Source: Typhlomys cinereus
Lineage: Eukaryota > Chordata > Mammalia > Rodentia > Platacanthomyidae
Reading direction: 5' to 3'
DNA: 64,000 nucleotides
Assembly: GCA_023101885.1 (NCBI GenBank)
Contig: JALPQD010000247.1
Coordinates: 3,070,230-3,134,229 of the forward strand
The notes beneath the pieces were generated by a model. The model made no database searches, was not told where the DNA came from, and worked only from the letters and a program-made list of their open reading frames with translations. This document shows positions 25,232 to 35,100 of the stretch, one piece after another; position 1 is the first letter of the stretch; every line of letters begins with the position of its first letter. A program made the translations under genes and the position numbers.

Positions 25232-25496
25232 GGAGCTGGAGAGGTGGCTCAGAGGTTAAGCCTCTGCCTTGCAGGCAGAAGGTCCTGAGTTCGGATCCTA
25301 GACCCCACGTATAGACGCTGGGCAGAAGTGGAGGCGGCCTGCGTTTCTGGTCTTGTAGGGCGGAGCCTGTGAATCCTGGGGCAGAGTAAACAAGGAGGAG
25401 GTGGAGCATTTCAGTCTTGGTCCAACTGTGGAGCAGTATTTTTCCTTCTCTTTAAGTCTGGGAATCATTCGGGTGGTTCCCGAATTCGCCCGTGGT

Positions 25497-25539
<43 letters not shown>

Positions 25540-25603
25540 ACATACACAAACACACGACACACGCACAGTTGAATAAATAAATAAATAAAGTATTTAAAAA
25601 AAA
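25232..25603 (+). repeat. Young SINE, first of a head-to-tail pair
   Basis: GGAGCTGGAGAGGTGGCTCA head, GGTCCTGAGTTCGGATCCTA B box, CCCACGTATAGACGC, GGGCGGAGCCTGTGAATCCT, a (CA)n block and a GTTGAATAAATAAATAAATA tail. It is longer than its partner because of an extra internal segment (about 25395-25475) holding TTCAGTCTTGGTCCAACTGT. Confidence 0.92.
25501..25537. repeat. (CA)n block in a SINE tail
   Basis: Uninterrupted CA run inside the first SINE of the pair. Confidence 0.95.
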
Positions 25604-25609
25604 GATTTG

Positions 25610-25923
25610 GGCTGGAGAGATGGCTCAGGGGTTAAGCCTCCGCCTTGCAGGCGGAAGGTCCTGAGTTCAGATCCCAGATCCCACGTATAGACGCCAGGCG
25701 GAAGCGGGGGCAGCCTGCGTTTCTGGTCCTGGTAGGGCGGAGCCTGTGAATCCCGGGGCAGAAGGAGCTGGAGGCGTCCATGGTGGTTCGCGAATTCGTC
25801 CGCGGTTCTACACACAGACACACACACAGACATACACACGCGCGCGCACATACACACGCACATGCGCACAGTTGAATAAATAATAATAATAATAAAAATT
25901 TAAAAAAATATTTAAAAAAAAAA
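25610..25923 (+). repeat. Young SINE, second of a head-to-tail pair
   Basis: GGCTGGAGAGATGGCTCAGG head, GGTCCTGAGTTCAGATCCCA, GGGCGGAGCCTGTGAATCCC, a CA/CG-rich block, then a GTTGAATAAATAATAATAAT tail with poly(A). It belongs to the same subfamily as the copy upstream but lacks that copy's extra segment. Confidence 0.92.
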
Positions 25924-26439
25924 AGATTTGAGGGTTGGTTATATATGTACATTGTGCTCAAAAATTGAGTTTCCACCACAAGCTGGCTCTGGGTGTGGCA
26001 TCCCTCCAGCCCTTACCTCTCTCATTCCTAACCCCAGGACGGATTCCCCAGGTAAAACCCACAGACAGAACAAAGCAGGAGTGATCAAAGTTGAATGCTT
26101 TCCCCAGGCAAGAAGCTGCAGAAAGATGAAACACAGAAAAGGACAGGACGGTACCGTGAGCACACACAGACACACACACACACATTCAGCACTTGCCAAA
26201 AAGCTGCCCCACCACCCACTTTAACAGTGATCATATGGATGAGGAGAGATGAGAATGCTCTGCCCAGAGAAAACTATTGAATAAAAGAGTTTGTTAAGCT
26301 TTTAAAGTCGTTTTGGGAAACTGCGGGAGGCTGCAGGCCCTAAACACAGAGCTTGTTGAATGGCAAAGCAAGCCTCCGGCTGCAAGTTGAAAGAACTGGA
26401 TTCCAGCCTCAACTAATTAACTTTATGGCCTTGAACAAA

Positions 26440-26605
26440 CATCTTCAATCAATCTATTAACAAGTAATTATTGAATCGTTATTATTCAGCCAGCCCTAAG
26501 ACAGCACTGGGACCAGTACAAAGGAGAATGAGGGTGCGAGGTGGCTGGCCCTCAAGGATCTTCACATTCACATCAAGAGGAACGCAAACATGCAATAAAA
26601 CCTCA
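26440..26605 (+). repeat. L2 3'-end fragment
   Basis: TTATTGAATCGTTATTATTC, AGACAGCACTGGGACCAGTA and GGCCCTCAAGGATCTTCACA follow the L2 3' end order. Confidence 0.6.
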
Positions 26606-26970
26606 GCTTTCCAGAAACTGCACAGAAGGCCCAAATATTCAGTTCTCTAAGAGAAGGGAGCTAAACTTTAAGTACTAGAACTTTTTAACAGTTAAGTAAT
26701 GTTAACATAGAAAGCTTTCTGAAATATGGGAACCCATCTTTTCCAAAGGTCTTCTTTTTCTAAGTACAAAGACTCGTTCTGCTGGATATTAACGAGTTAC
26801 ACAAATAAGAAAAAAAAAAAGGTGTGGATGCCTCATGGACAAATAAGTTTGGGGAACAATGGGGCAAAATAAGTAAGTACGTTTGTTATCTCTAAAAGTT
26901 CTTGGAATCTTTGAAAACTAATATGCTTTGCAAGTATGCAGGAGCACAGGGTGTCCTTTTTTTCTTTTTT

Positions 26971-26972
<2 letters not shown>

Positions 26973-27027
<55 letters not shown>
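26973..27027. repeat. (CA)n microsatellite, about 27 units
   Basis: Uninterrupted AC run preceded by a pyrimidine tract. Confidence 0.98.
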
Positions 27028-27029
<2 letters not shown>

Positions 27030-27269
27030 ATATGTGGATATGTTCTCAATTAAAGAACTCATTCCATAGGAATAACACACAGTAAGGAATGGGGTTTAGC
27101 CTCCAGGTTGCCAACCACCTGTTTACAAGTCCCTACACCCCCCACAATGACAAGGAACACACACCCCATAATATAAACCAATTTAAACAACAGTAGAAAG
27201 GGAAAAAATGACACTACTCAGGATCAGATGTCTCAATTTTAACTGAAACTCCTGATAGTAAACCACTGT

Positions 27270-27990
27270 TAACATCTCTCATTTTGTCTTTAGATAAAAG
27301 AACTCAACACCCAAATAAAATGCAGCCTATGACAATGGAAGAGCGGTGATACAGACAACAACAATTAATCAGAGTGCAGTTATTGGTGACCCTAAAACAC
27401 TCAAGCCAAATCAGACCAACCAAACCTCCTTCTACCCTAAGGCTTAGAGAATTTTGTGGAAGATGGGTGGGGGTGTTAAGACTGTAAGATCCTGAAGATG
27501 TGGGGGTTCACTGCCAGCCAGGTTACAACAAACACAACAGGGCAGCTGCATCCAAGGTCTGACTGGAATGAGACCTACCCTCATCAGACCTGCACAATGA
27601 CTGACATACCAGCATTCTCCCGCAGACCAGCCAAGAACTCAGGAGAAAAATTGCAGGCAGTGGGAAACGTGGGGGCAAGGACTAGAGAAGTGAAAAGGAG
27701 CATCCCTATCCATGATCCAGCCAAAAAAGGGCTACTTAGACTGCCACAGAGGCCTGACCCTGAGGGCTTATGCACAGGGTTCCGGCAGCAAGAAAAGAAC
27801 CCCACACACGTACTCCCCCCACCCCGGCAGGGAGAGCCTTGGCACCTGCTCCACCTTAAGAAACAAGAGACTGGGAGCAAGGTGATCAGGCGCCTGTGCA
27901 GCCGCAATCAGCAAAGAGGTAATCACCTGCCACAGGACCTGCGGGCAGGAAAAATAACAAGGCAGAGTGATTTAGTTTAGGCAGATTGGG
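27270..27990 (+). repeat. Possible L1-related or other retroelement fragment
   Basis: AGATGGGTGGGGGTGTTAAG and ACTGTAAGATCCTGAAGATG resemble a rodent L1 terminal segment. The following 350 bp is unusually GC-rich for this intron and carries a 160-codon frame (27498-27980) with no recognised product. It ends in a GA-rich run (27995-28050). Family uncertain. Confidence 0.35.
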
Positions 27991-28480
27991 GATGGAGAAA
28001 GAGAGAGAGAGGAGAGAAAGAGAGAGAGGGAGGGAACGAGAGAGGGAGTAGCTGACAAGGAAGACATAAATGAAAGTGATGGCGACATTGCTCAAGTCAC
28101 AAGCTGAACTTGGCATCAAGCTCTCTCCATGGAAGGAGTCATCGCAAGACCAGCTGAATTCACAGGGAACATGCCATGGAGTCCTGGCTCCAGCATGTCA
28201 TTGGACGGTGTACTCTTGGCTCTTCAGGAGGAGTAAGTCTGTGGCCACACCTGCCCTGCTATCTTCCCATCCATCTCATCCAGGAAGAACAGGGGTCACC
28301 AGAGAACAAAAGACCCAGATTCTAACATATTTGTAAGAGTAGCAGTGTGATGAAGAAAAGCACATATATCACAAGCATACAAAGACAATTCGTTGCAAAT
28401 TTCCATTTCAGTGAGATCTCCTTTTGCTAGCCTATCAGGACAAAAATGCAAAAGAAAATCCAGTCAGAATGATTGTCGCC

Positions 28481-28509
<29 letters not shown>
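28481..28509. repeat. Poly(A) run, 29 bases
   Basis: Homopolymer, followed closely by another A-rich run at 28537-28549. Confidence 0.97.
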
Positions 28510-28511
<2 letters not shown>

Positions 28512-28605
28512 CTGCTGAGGATGTAGGAAAAGAAAAGAAAAAAAAAAACTGGTGCAAATGTAGCCACTGTAAAAAGCAGTCTAAGGCACCTCAAAAAATT
28601 AAAAT

Positions 28606-28800
28606 GGGGGACTAGGAAGATGGTTCCATGGACAGGAATACTTGCTGTGGAAGTAACAGGATGTAAGCTCAAAGTCCAGCTGAACCTCAGTGTTAAGGAG
28701 TGAGGGGAGATCCAGACAGATCCTAGGAGCTCATTGGCCAGCTAGCCTAGCATTGAGTTTAAGGTTCAGTGAAAGATCCTGTCTCGAGAAAGAAAAAAAG
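28606..28800 (+). repeat. B4-like SINE (tRNA head plus B1-like body)
   Basis: The head GACTAGGAAGATGGTTCCAT is followed by a B1-like part (GATCCTGTCTCGAGAAAGAA), the composite layout of B4. Confidence 0.65.
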
Positions 28801-28951
28801 GAAAATAAAAGGCAGAGAACAATAGGCAATAGAAAAAACAGCGATGTTTTTCTCTGGCTTTTGCGTGAACACATACATATAGATGTGCACACACACAATA
28901 TATATTTATATATATACAACATAACACACACACATCCACACACACATACAC

Positions 28952-29025
28952 AAACTATGTGTGTATATATCACAATACACACACATAAACTATGTGTGTG
29001 TGTATATATCACAACACACACACAT
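28952..29025. repeat. Tandem duplication of an alternating purine-pyrimidine unit
   Basis: Two units, 28952-28986 and 28987-29025, both start AAACTATGTGTGT, continue TATATATCACAA and end CACACACACAT. The second is longer by an extra GTGT. Confidence 0.9.
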
Positions 29026-29059
29026 AGAATCTGTAAAAATAGAATCATTATAAAACTCA

Positions 29060-29339
29060 GTTGCACCATCCTGGACTCCTGTGTTTTATATCAGAAGGAT
29101 TTACATGTTTATTACTGTACTTTCACAATAACTAAGCTATGGTATCAGCTCAGATGCCCATCAACAGGTAAATGAATAAAAGAAACTGTGACACATAGTC
29201 ACAGTAAAGTCGTAACTGCAAAGAAGAATGAAATTATGGCACCTGTAGTAAAATGGATGGAACCAGAGAACACTGCTCAGTGAAGTAAGTCACTCAGAAA
29301 TGCAAGTATCATGTATTCTATCATGCATGGAACCTATGT

Positions 29340-29386
<47 letters not shown>

Positions 29387-29480
29387 TGAAAGTAGAAATG
29401 GAACCAAAAGGGGAGGAGATGTATGTGGAGGGAGGAATAAGAGGAGGTAATGAAAAAAAGAGGGAACTATTAGCTTGAGA
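29060..29480 (+). mobile_element. L1 3' fragment containing a (GT)n run
   Basis: CAGATGCCCATCAACAGGTA, AATGAATAAAAGAAACTGTG, ATGAAATTATGGCACCTGTA and AAATGGATGGAACCAGAGAA are diagnostic of the 3' end of L1 ORF2 and its UTR. The GT run at 29337-29385 lies inside. Confidence 0.85.
29337..29385. repeat. (GT)n microsatellite inside the L1 fragment
   Basis: Uninterrupted TG/GT run of about 24 units. Confidence 0.98.
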
Positions 29481-29799
29481 GGTTGACTGGCATGCAGGAG
29501 GGGGGGAAGAGGTAAAAAGTATAACAATATATATGGATCAAAATGCCATTTTAAACCCATTCCACTCTATGCAACTTTATATACAAGCAAGCAATCAAGT
29601 CAGTCAATAAACCCAACTGGCTTGGGAGGCATGGCAGAAGTAGGAGGAATTTGTGTGAATTTCTGAAAAAAAGTGTGATCTGCAATAATCTGAAGGGAAG
29701 TGGCTTGAGTAATATCCATTCACAAAATTAATACATACACGCTTTGACCAAGCAAGTCCATGAAATTCAACCCCTAGTAACACACACATGAAGTGAGAT

Positions 29800-30230
29800 T
29801 TGCTGGAGATTCTTCATTGTAACATTTGTTTATAACAGCAAAGCCTGAGAAATAGTCCAAATTTCCACCACAGAAGACTAAGTAAATGAAAATAGACAAT
29901 GGAATACCATACAGCTTTTTTAAAAAGGAAAAAAAAAAAAACAGTGAATCAGGACCCAATAGAAAACTGGGCAAAATTTATCAACCATACAAACAAAAAG
30001 ACATATGAGGCACTTGAAGAGATGCTTCCTTCACTAATAACAAAAGAAATACCAATTAAACATTGGTAGTTTAAAAATGTAGAAAGAATGATAAAACTGG
30101 AAAGCTATCACTTGGGAATTCCCAGCGGCATCAATAAGTCCATGAAAATAAATTAAAACCATTGAGTAAAATATTGAAGAACTGGACAGCCACTTGGCCT
30201 CAGAATTTAATCCAACAGATACCACTTTGA
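29800..30230 (+). mobile_element. Old L1 (L1M-like) ORF2-end fragments, rearranged
   Basis: TTGTAACATTTGTTTATAAC with GACAATGGAATACCATACAG belongs to the L1M 3' end. From 29955, AATAGAAAACTGGGCAAAAT and ACAAAAGAAATACCAATTAA belong to an earlier part of ORF2. The out-of-order segments suggest two fragments. No frame is intact. Confidence 0.6.
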
Positions 30231-30789
30231 ACACATGACCAAACTGAGCAGATCTGACACTGAAAACAAAACCAGCATTGAAGCCTCCTGTGATACAGAT
30301 GCAGGCACATCACAAAGATGTGTGATCTTCTTCCAAAATGTTGTGAAGCAGCAATGAGACATGTGGGGATCGGGCGACCTTCCGTAGCACACTGGATCTC
30401 AATGCTTCAAAGCTGCCATTGCCCTGCGAGGCTCCTCCCTCTGGAGAGAGTGGACACACTGCTGTCTTTTCAAGAATAAAGGTGACATGACAACCAGAGT
30501 GGATATTTAGAGTCTGACTAGCGGGCTAAAGTGGAAAAAAATCCAGTTGTATGTGATCCTTTGGAAAAGTAAAAACAATTTTAATGTGGCCTGGATGCCA
30601 TTATTGGAGGACTTTTAGATTGTTTACATCTGCTAATTTTTGAAAGTGTGGGATTCTAGGAAATACATCAGCTAAAAATGTCTTTAAATGAAAAGGATGA
30701 ATTTTTCTATGTCCTTATATCTTTTCATATTTTTAGCTATTTGATGTGAAAAAAATAAAGATACAAAAGAGTATGTACAGAATCCTGCT

Positions 30790-31050
30790 TTGGTCTAAAA
30801 AGTTGCAAAAGGTCAGAAATTATATATTTTATTTATTTGTTTACACAAAGTAAATTACAGTGTATTTATATATATATATATGTGTACATATAAAAATTAA
30901 TAAAAGTGGTTACCTGTGCTAGGTAGCAGAGAGGAGAGAAAAAAGGGGACAGGTTAAGAAGCAGAGTTATGAACAAGAATTATTTTGTGTATGTTTTTGA
31001 AAATATTTTGAACTACATAAAAGATATTGATTAAAAAATAGGGAACATTG
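30790..31050 (+). mobile_element. Old L1M-like 3' fragment
   Basis: AATAAAAGTGGTTACCTGTG and an AT-rich end reading TTTGAACTACATAAAAGATA suit an L1M 3' terminus. Confidence 0.4.
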
Positions 31051-31059
31051 TTTTTCTGG

Positions 31060-31735
31060 AGGATAAATGTAAAGTCCTGGATAGTAAAAGACGTAAGTTG
31101 GTGAAAGAATTTAGGGACCCTGGGGAGAGTCTTGAAGGTTTTACAGAGATATCAATGAGAACCTTAAGAGAGTAATGTAGTCCACGTGGAGGGCCATTAA
31201 TAAAGAGACGCTAACACAAGGGTGAGACTGAAGGAATATGAGTTTTACTAGAGCTGAGAGCCTGGTGACCAGGGGACCATAGTTTGGCTGAACACTAGAA
31301 CATTAGAGCATTAAGATGGGAGAGATATCTTACAATCTGAGAGAACAGGAGAGATAACAGCCCAGCCGTGGGCAGAATGGTGGGGCAAATCTGCAGAGAC
31401 CACAGGACAAAAGGGAGGTTCTCACTTTTATGGCTCTCAGACATTGCTACAGGGAAAGAATATCAGAGAAATGATCCTCATTTCTCCTGGTTGTCTATGG
31501 TTAGGGTCAGCAGGGTTTAGTTTGGGGAATGGCTGTTGGAAACGCATGTAGTCAGTTTGGGGAACTGCCACTTTCCAGCCAAGATGGAGGAGTTTTACAA
31601 AAGCCTGACTGTAGCTAACAGGAGGTAAAGCTTGCTCTTCTCAGGCTGAATGGAGGAGAAAAAGGAAGTAATAAGTCTTAAAGGATGGAGTGTAGTTCAG
31701 AGATGGAGCCATCTACCTAGCATGTAAGAATTCTT
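31060..31735. other. Unassigned segment, possibly LTR-derived
   Basis: Moderately GC, no coding signature. Features such as GAGTTTTACTAGAGCTGAGA suggest a dispersed repeat, but I cannot name the family. Confidence 0.3.
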
Positions 31736-31739
31736 TCAT

Positions 31740-32010
31740 TCCTGCATATTCCATAATCTTTTTCTAAAATTTATCCCAAGGAAACAATTATTAAAATTAA
31801 TCACCAAGATGCTCACTGCAACACTGTTATATAAAAGGGTAAAATGGAAACTAACCCAAATGCTTAATTAAAATTTTAAAAAAGCAGTTTCCAAAATAAA
31901 CTATTGGAACAGCCTCCAAAGAAATACATAGAAAAAACTTATTACAGAGACTTCTTAAATGAAAGGGCCATATACAGTATATAATGCCATTGAAAAGTAT
32001 ACACATGTAG
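31740..32010 (+). mobile_element. Old L1M-like 3' fragment
   Basis: TTTATCCCAAGGAAACAATT, GATGCTCACTGCAACACTGT and GGAAACTAACCCAAATGCTT are typical of mammalian-wide L1M ends. Confidence 0.65.
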
Positions 32011-32159
32011 GCCTATGCACATGTATATAAAGCAGCATGGCTTTCTTGTAGGGATGGCTGACTTGTTTTTTAGTCTCTGTTTATGGTTTTTATTCACTTA
32101 TAATATGATATATTTTATAATAACTTTAAAAGCAGTGAATTTATTTTTAGAAGTAGGAG

Positions 32160-35100
32160 TGGCAAAGCCATACATACAAACTTGGAGAGGTAAAATCCAG
32201 ACATCACTCGCCAATTTCAAGGTTGGGAGCCCCTGGAAGGCCAAGCTGAGTTTGGCTCCTGCAGTCTTTGTCAGTGCGCCTCACAAGGATAAAGCCAGGA
32301 CTAGACACAGGTCAACCTGTCAACCACTCCTAAGAGCATCTCCAACAAAGAGCACCCCCACTGGTCCATGACAACACTTCCCTGCTAACTCCCAGAAGGG
32401 TCACACCTGGGGGGAGACAGCTTTGTTGCAACAGAGCCCCCTCACTAAGCTCCACATGTCAGCTCAGACTGCCCCCAGAACCAAGGACTATTATAAAAAG
32501 CTGGCAGAAGACACGCCCACATCAGCACAGTCTCTTGACTCTGGAAAGTGGAACCCAGTCATCATGAAACCCAGCTGAATGACTTCCAGCCCCTGTGCAA
32601 TAGAATGACATTATTTCATGCTAAGGAATAACGGTGGAGCGTGGAATTGGTTGTGAGTTTCCCTCTTCTGTGTCAGTGCTTCTGCTGAGAAGTTGCTGGA
32701 CCACTTGGAGTTTTACATTGGTTCTCCTAGTAGAGTTATGAAGGCACAATGAGCTGTGTGTGAGTACCTATTACGAAAATTGAGCATGTGTATAGGCACA
32801 CATGGACAGGAATCACAGAACAAAATGGTGGCAAGGTTGCTCTAGAATGACGACAGTGCATCCCATCTCCATAGATACTAGGTGTTGCTACTGTTGGATC
32901 TACAGCCATTGGACTCCTTCACCCAGCAACAGAACAGAGGGATAGAATGCAAGACCTTGAGATTCAATCACCTGCGACACTATTCCTGTCTCTAGAAAAA
33001 AGGTTGGCATCTGACATTGGTGTCCTCAAAATAGAAGAAATTACTGAATTAAAAGACACAACCACAAACACAAAACTACATATCCATTTCCCATATATCA
33101 ATTGTCATTCAGATTTAAAATAAATCCCTTGCCTTACTTTCAGTGGAACATAATATAAATGACACGAGAAAATATATGTTTGGTGTTTTTTTACTTAAGC
33201 AAGCTCCCCCTTCCCCGGTCTCCAATAAAAAAAGAAATTTGCATTTAGCAAACGTTTCCTGTTAACCAATGTAAGCCAGGTTACAAATTCAGAGGATTTT
33301 AAAATTGGTATATGTTAGTGAAATTCCATGTTTGCAATAAATTTTTATGCTGCCAAGCAGAAGGTTAGGGTCCTCATTTTATAGGCAGGTTAAATAAGGG
33401 GCGAAGTTAATTTCCCTCCCCAATATAAGTGTGTCCAAAGTTAAGTTCCTAATTCCTACAGGCCCTTAGAAAGCTGGGAGGGTGTAAGTGCCAACCTTCA
33501 GAACTGACTGAAGGGAAGGAGGAAGGGAGTTTGCTACGTGACATATTCCAGCACTAAATTCCCACACATTCTTACAAAACAGGGAAAGTTCTGGGTGGCA
33601 AACTTCCAGAAACTAAAGAACAATTCTTAGCTAAAGTTTTCCTAAAGGGAAAGAAAATTATCCCCACTTCAACTCTCCCCTACACCCCAATTGCATAAGA
33701 AGAGAACTACACAAGGAAAGAGTGGCAGTCACAGTGTTTTGGGACCTGTGATCCTCCCCAGGTGCAGGAACACTCAGTCCCACCCAATGCCTATCATAAG
33801 TAAGCTGCTCAGAAAGTCAGAGAGAGGGAGGAGGCATTTATGTTCCAACTTGAACATTTTCTCAGATAGTGAGCTTGCTAATAGGTTGTAACTCACCTAA
33901 ATGGGAAAAAGAGAATTTGAAAGGACTGACCAAGTGGAGAGAAGGCACAGTCTTAGCAAAGCCTGGGTCCTCGCCATCGAGTAGAGCAAGGAGATGAGAG
34001 TTTAGGGAACAAAATGATCCCAAAACAGCCCGGAGAGAGCCATCTTTTGCATGCCTCCATGGGCACCACCATATACAGCAGCAAGGTGGATCTCCAGGAG
34101 AGGATGCTCTGGGGTGCTGCTGATGCACTGGCCACACATATAGCTTCTCTTCTGGGGCGCATTGTAGCGTTACCCTTAACTACTCTACAGATGCTCAAAA
34201 TTGGCACCTTCATCTAAGTGGACCTGGATGGGAAGGCATGTCTCTACCATGACTGCAAAAGCACGCCATACCTCATCAGCCACTCACCTCCACCCAGGAG
34301 AGATGAGTAGCATGATAGAGTAATGGTCCTTGGTGGTTTAAGGGAAGAAAATGTTAATTTTGGAGTTGTTCTCACAACATAACAGAAGGGAAGAAGAGAC
34401 ATTGTCCTGGAGTCAAACTACCAGATCAAGAAATTCTACAGACAGTGGTCTACATCCAAGCTTCAAAAGGGTACACATGGATTCTTAGCGAGAGAGGAAG
34501 AGTTAGCAACAGCCATGCATCCACACATGACACAGATAATTCAAATCCCAAATACAGATTGAACAAGGGAACGGGAAGAAGAAATCCCAAATCTGTACAT
34601 CCACTGGTAGTTCGCAAACTCAACCAGACTTAATTTTTTTTAATCTAAAAACGATGGAAAATGAACCTAGAAACATGTTCTTAAAGAAGCAGCAAGGTAA
34701 AAAAAAGCAACAAAATTGCTTGGTGTTTATTCCCCAATTAAAATTCCTCAATAAAATTCCTACATGTTTGGTAAACAGGGACATGTATGTGTGCAACTGG
34801 CCTCAGAAAGCAACAGCTGTTTATACTTACAAGTCTTAAAGCACACATATGTATGCATGCAAGCATGCATTCATCACTGCAATCATTCTCAAAAGACAAT
34901 CAATACTGCCCCAAGACAAGCAGAGCTAGTCAGCTCTACCAACTGAGTACACTAATCCTATTACGAACCTTTAGGCTTCTCTTACATATATAGCTGTATG
35001 ACTGCACAGACAGGGTATACCCTGCAGACAGAGATTAGGGTGTCTTGAATTCATGTAGCCCAGAGAAGTGGATTAACATTTCTGTCCTTACACAGGGATG

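Noticed and set aside
25232..25923. CRISPR-like or satellite array from the repeated SINE and CA blocks
   Set aside because: Only two SINE copies are present and there are no regular spacers; the genome is mammalian.
27498..27980. 160-codon frame as a possible new gene
   Set aside because: The region looks like retroelement-derived GC-rich sequence; there is no domain, no splice context and no conserved start.
28690..29175. 161-codon frame
   Set aside because: It crosses a B4-like SINE, a CA/TA-rich tandem repeat and an L1 end.
29060..29480. Coding L1 ORF2
   Set aside because: Only the terminal part is present and it is interrupted by a GT run and stops.
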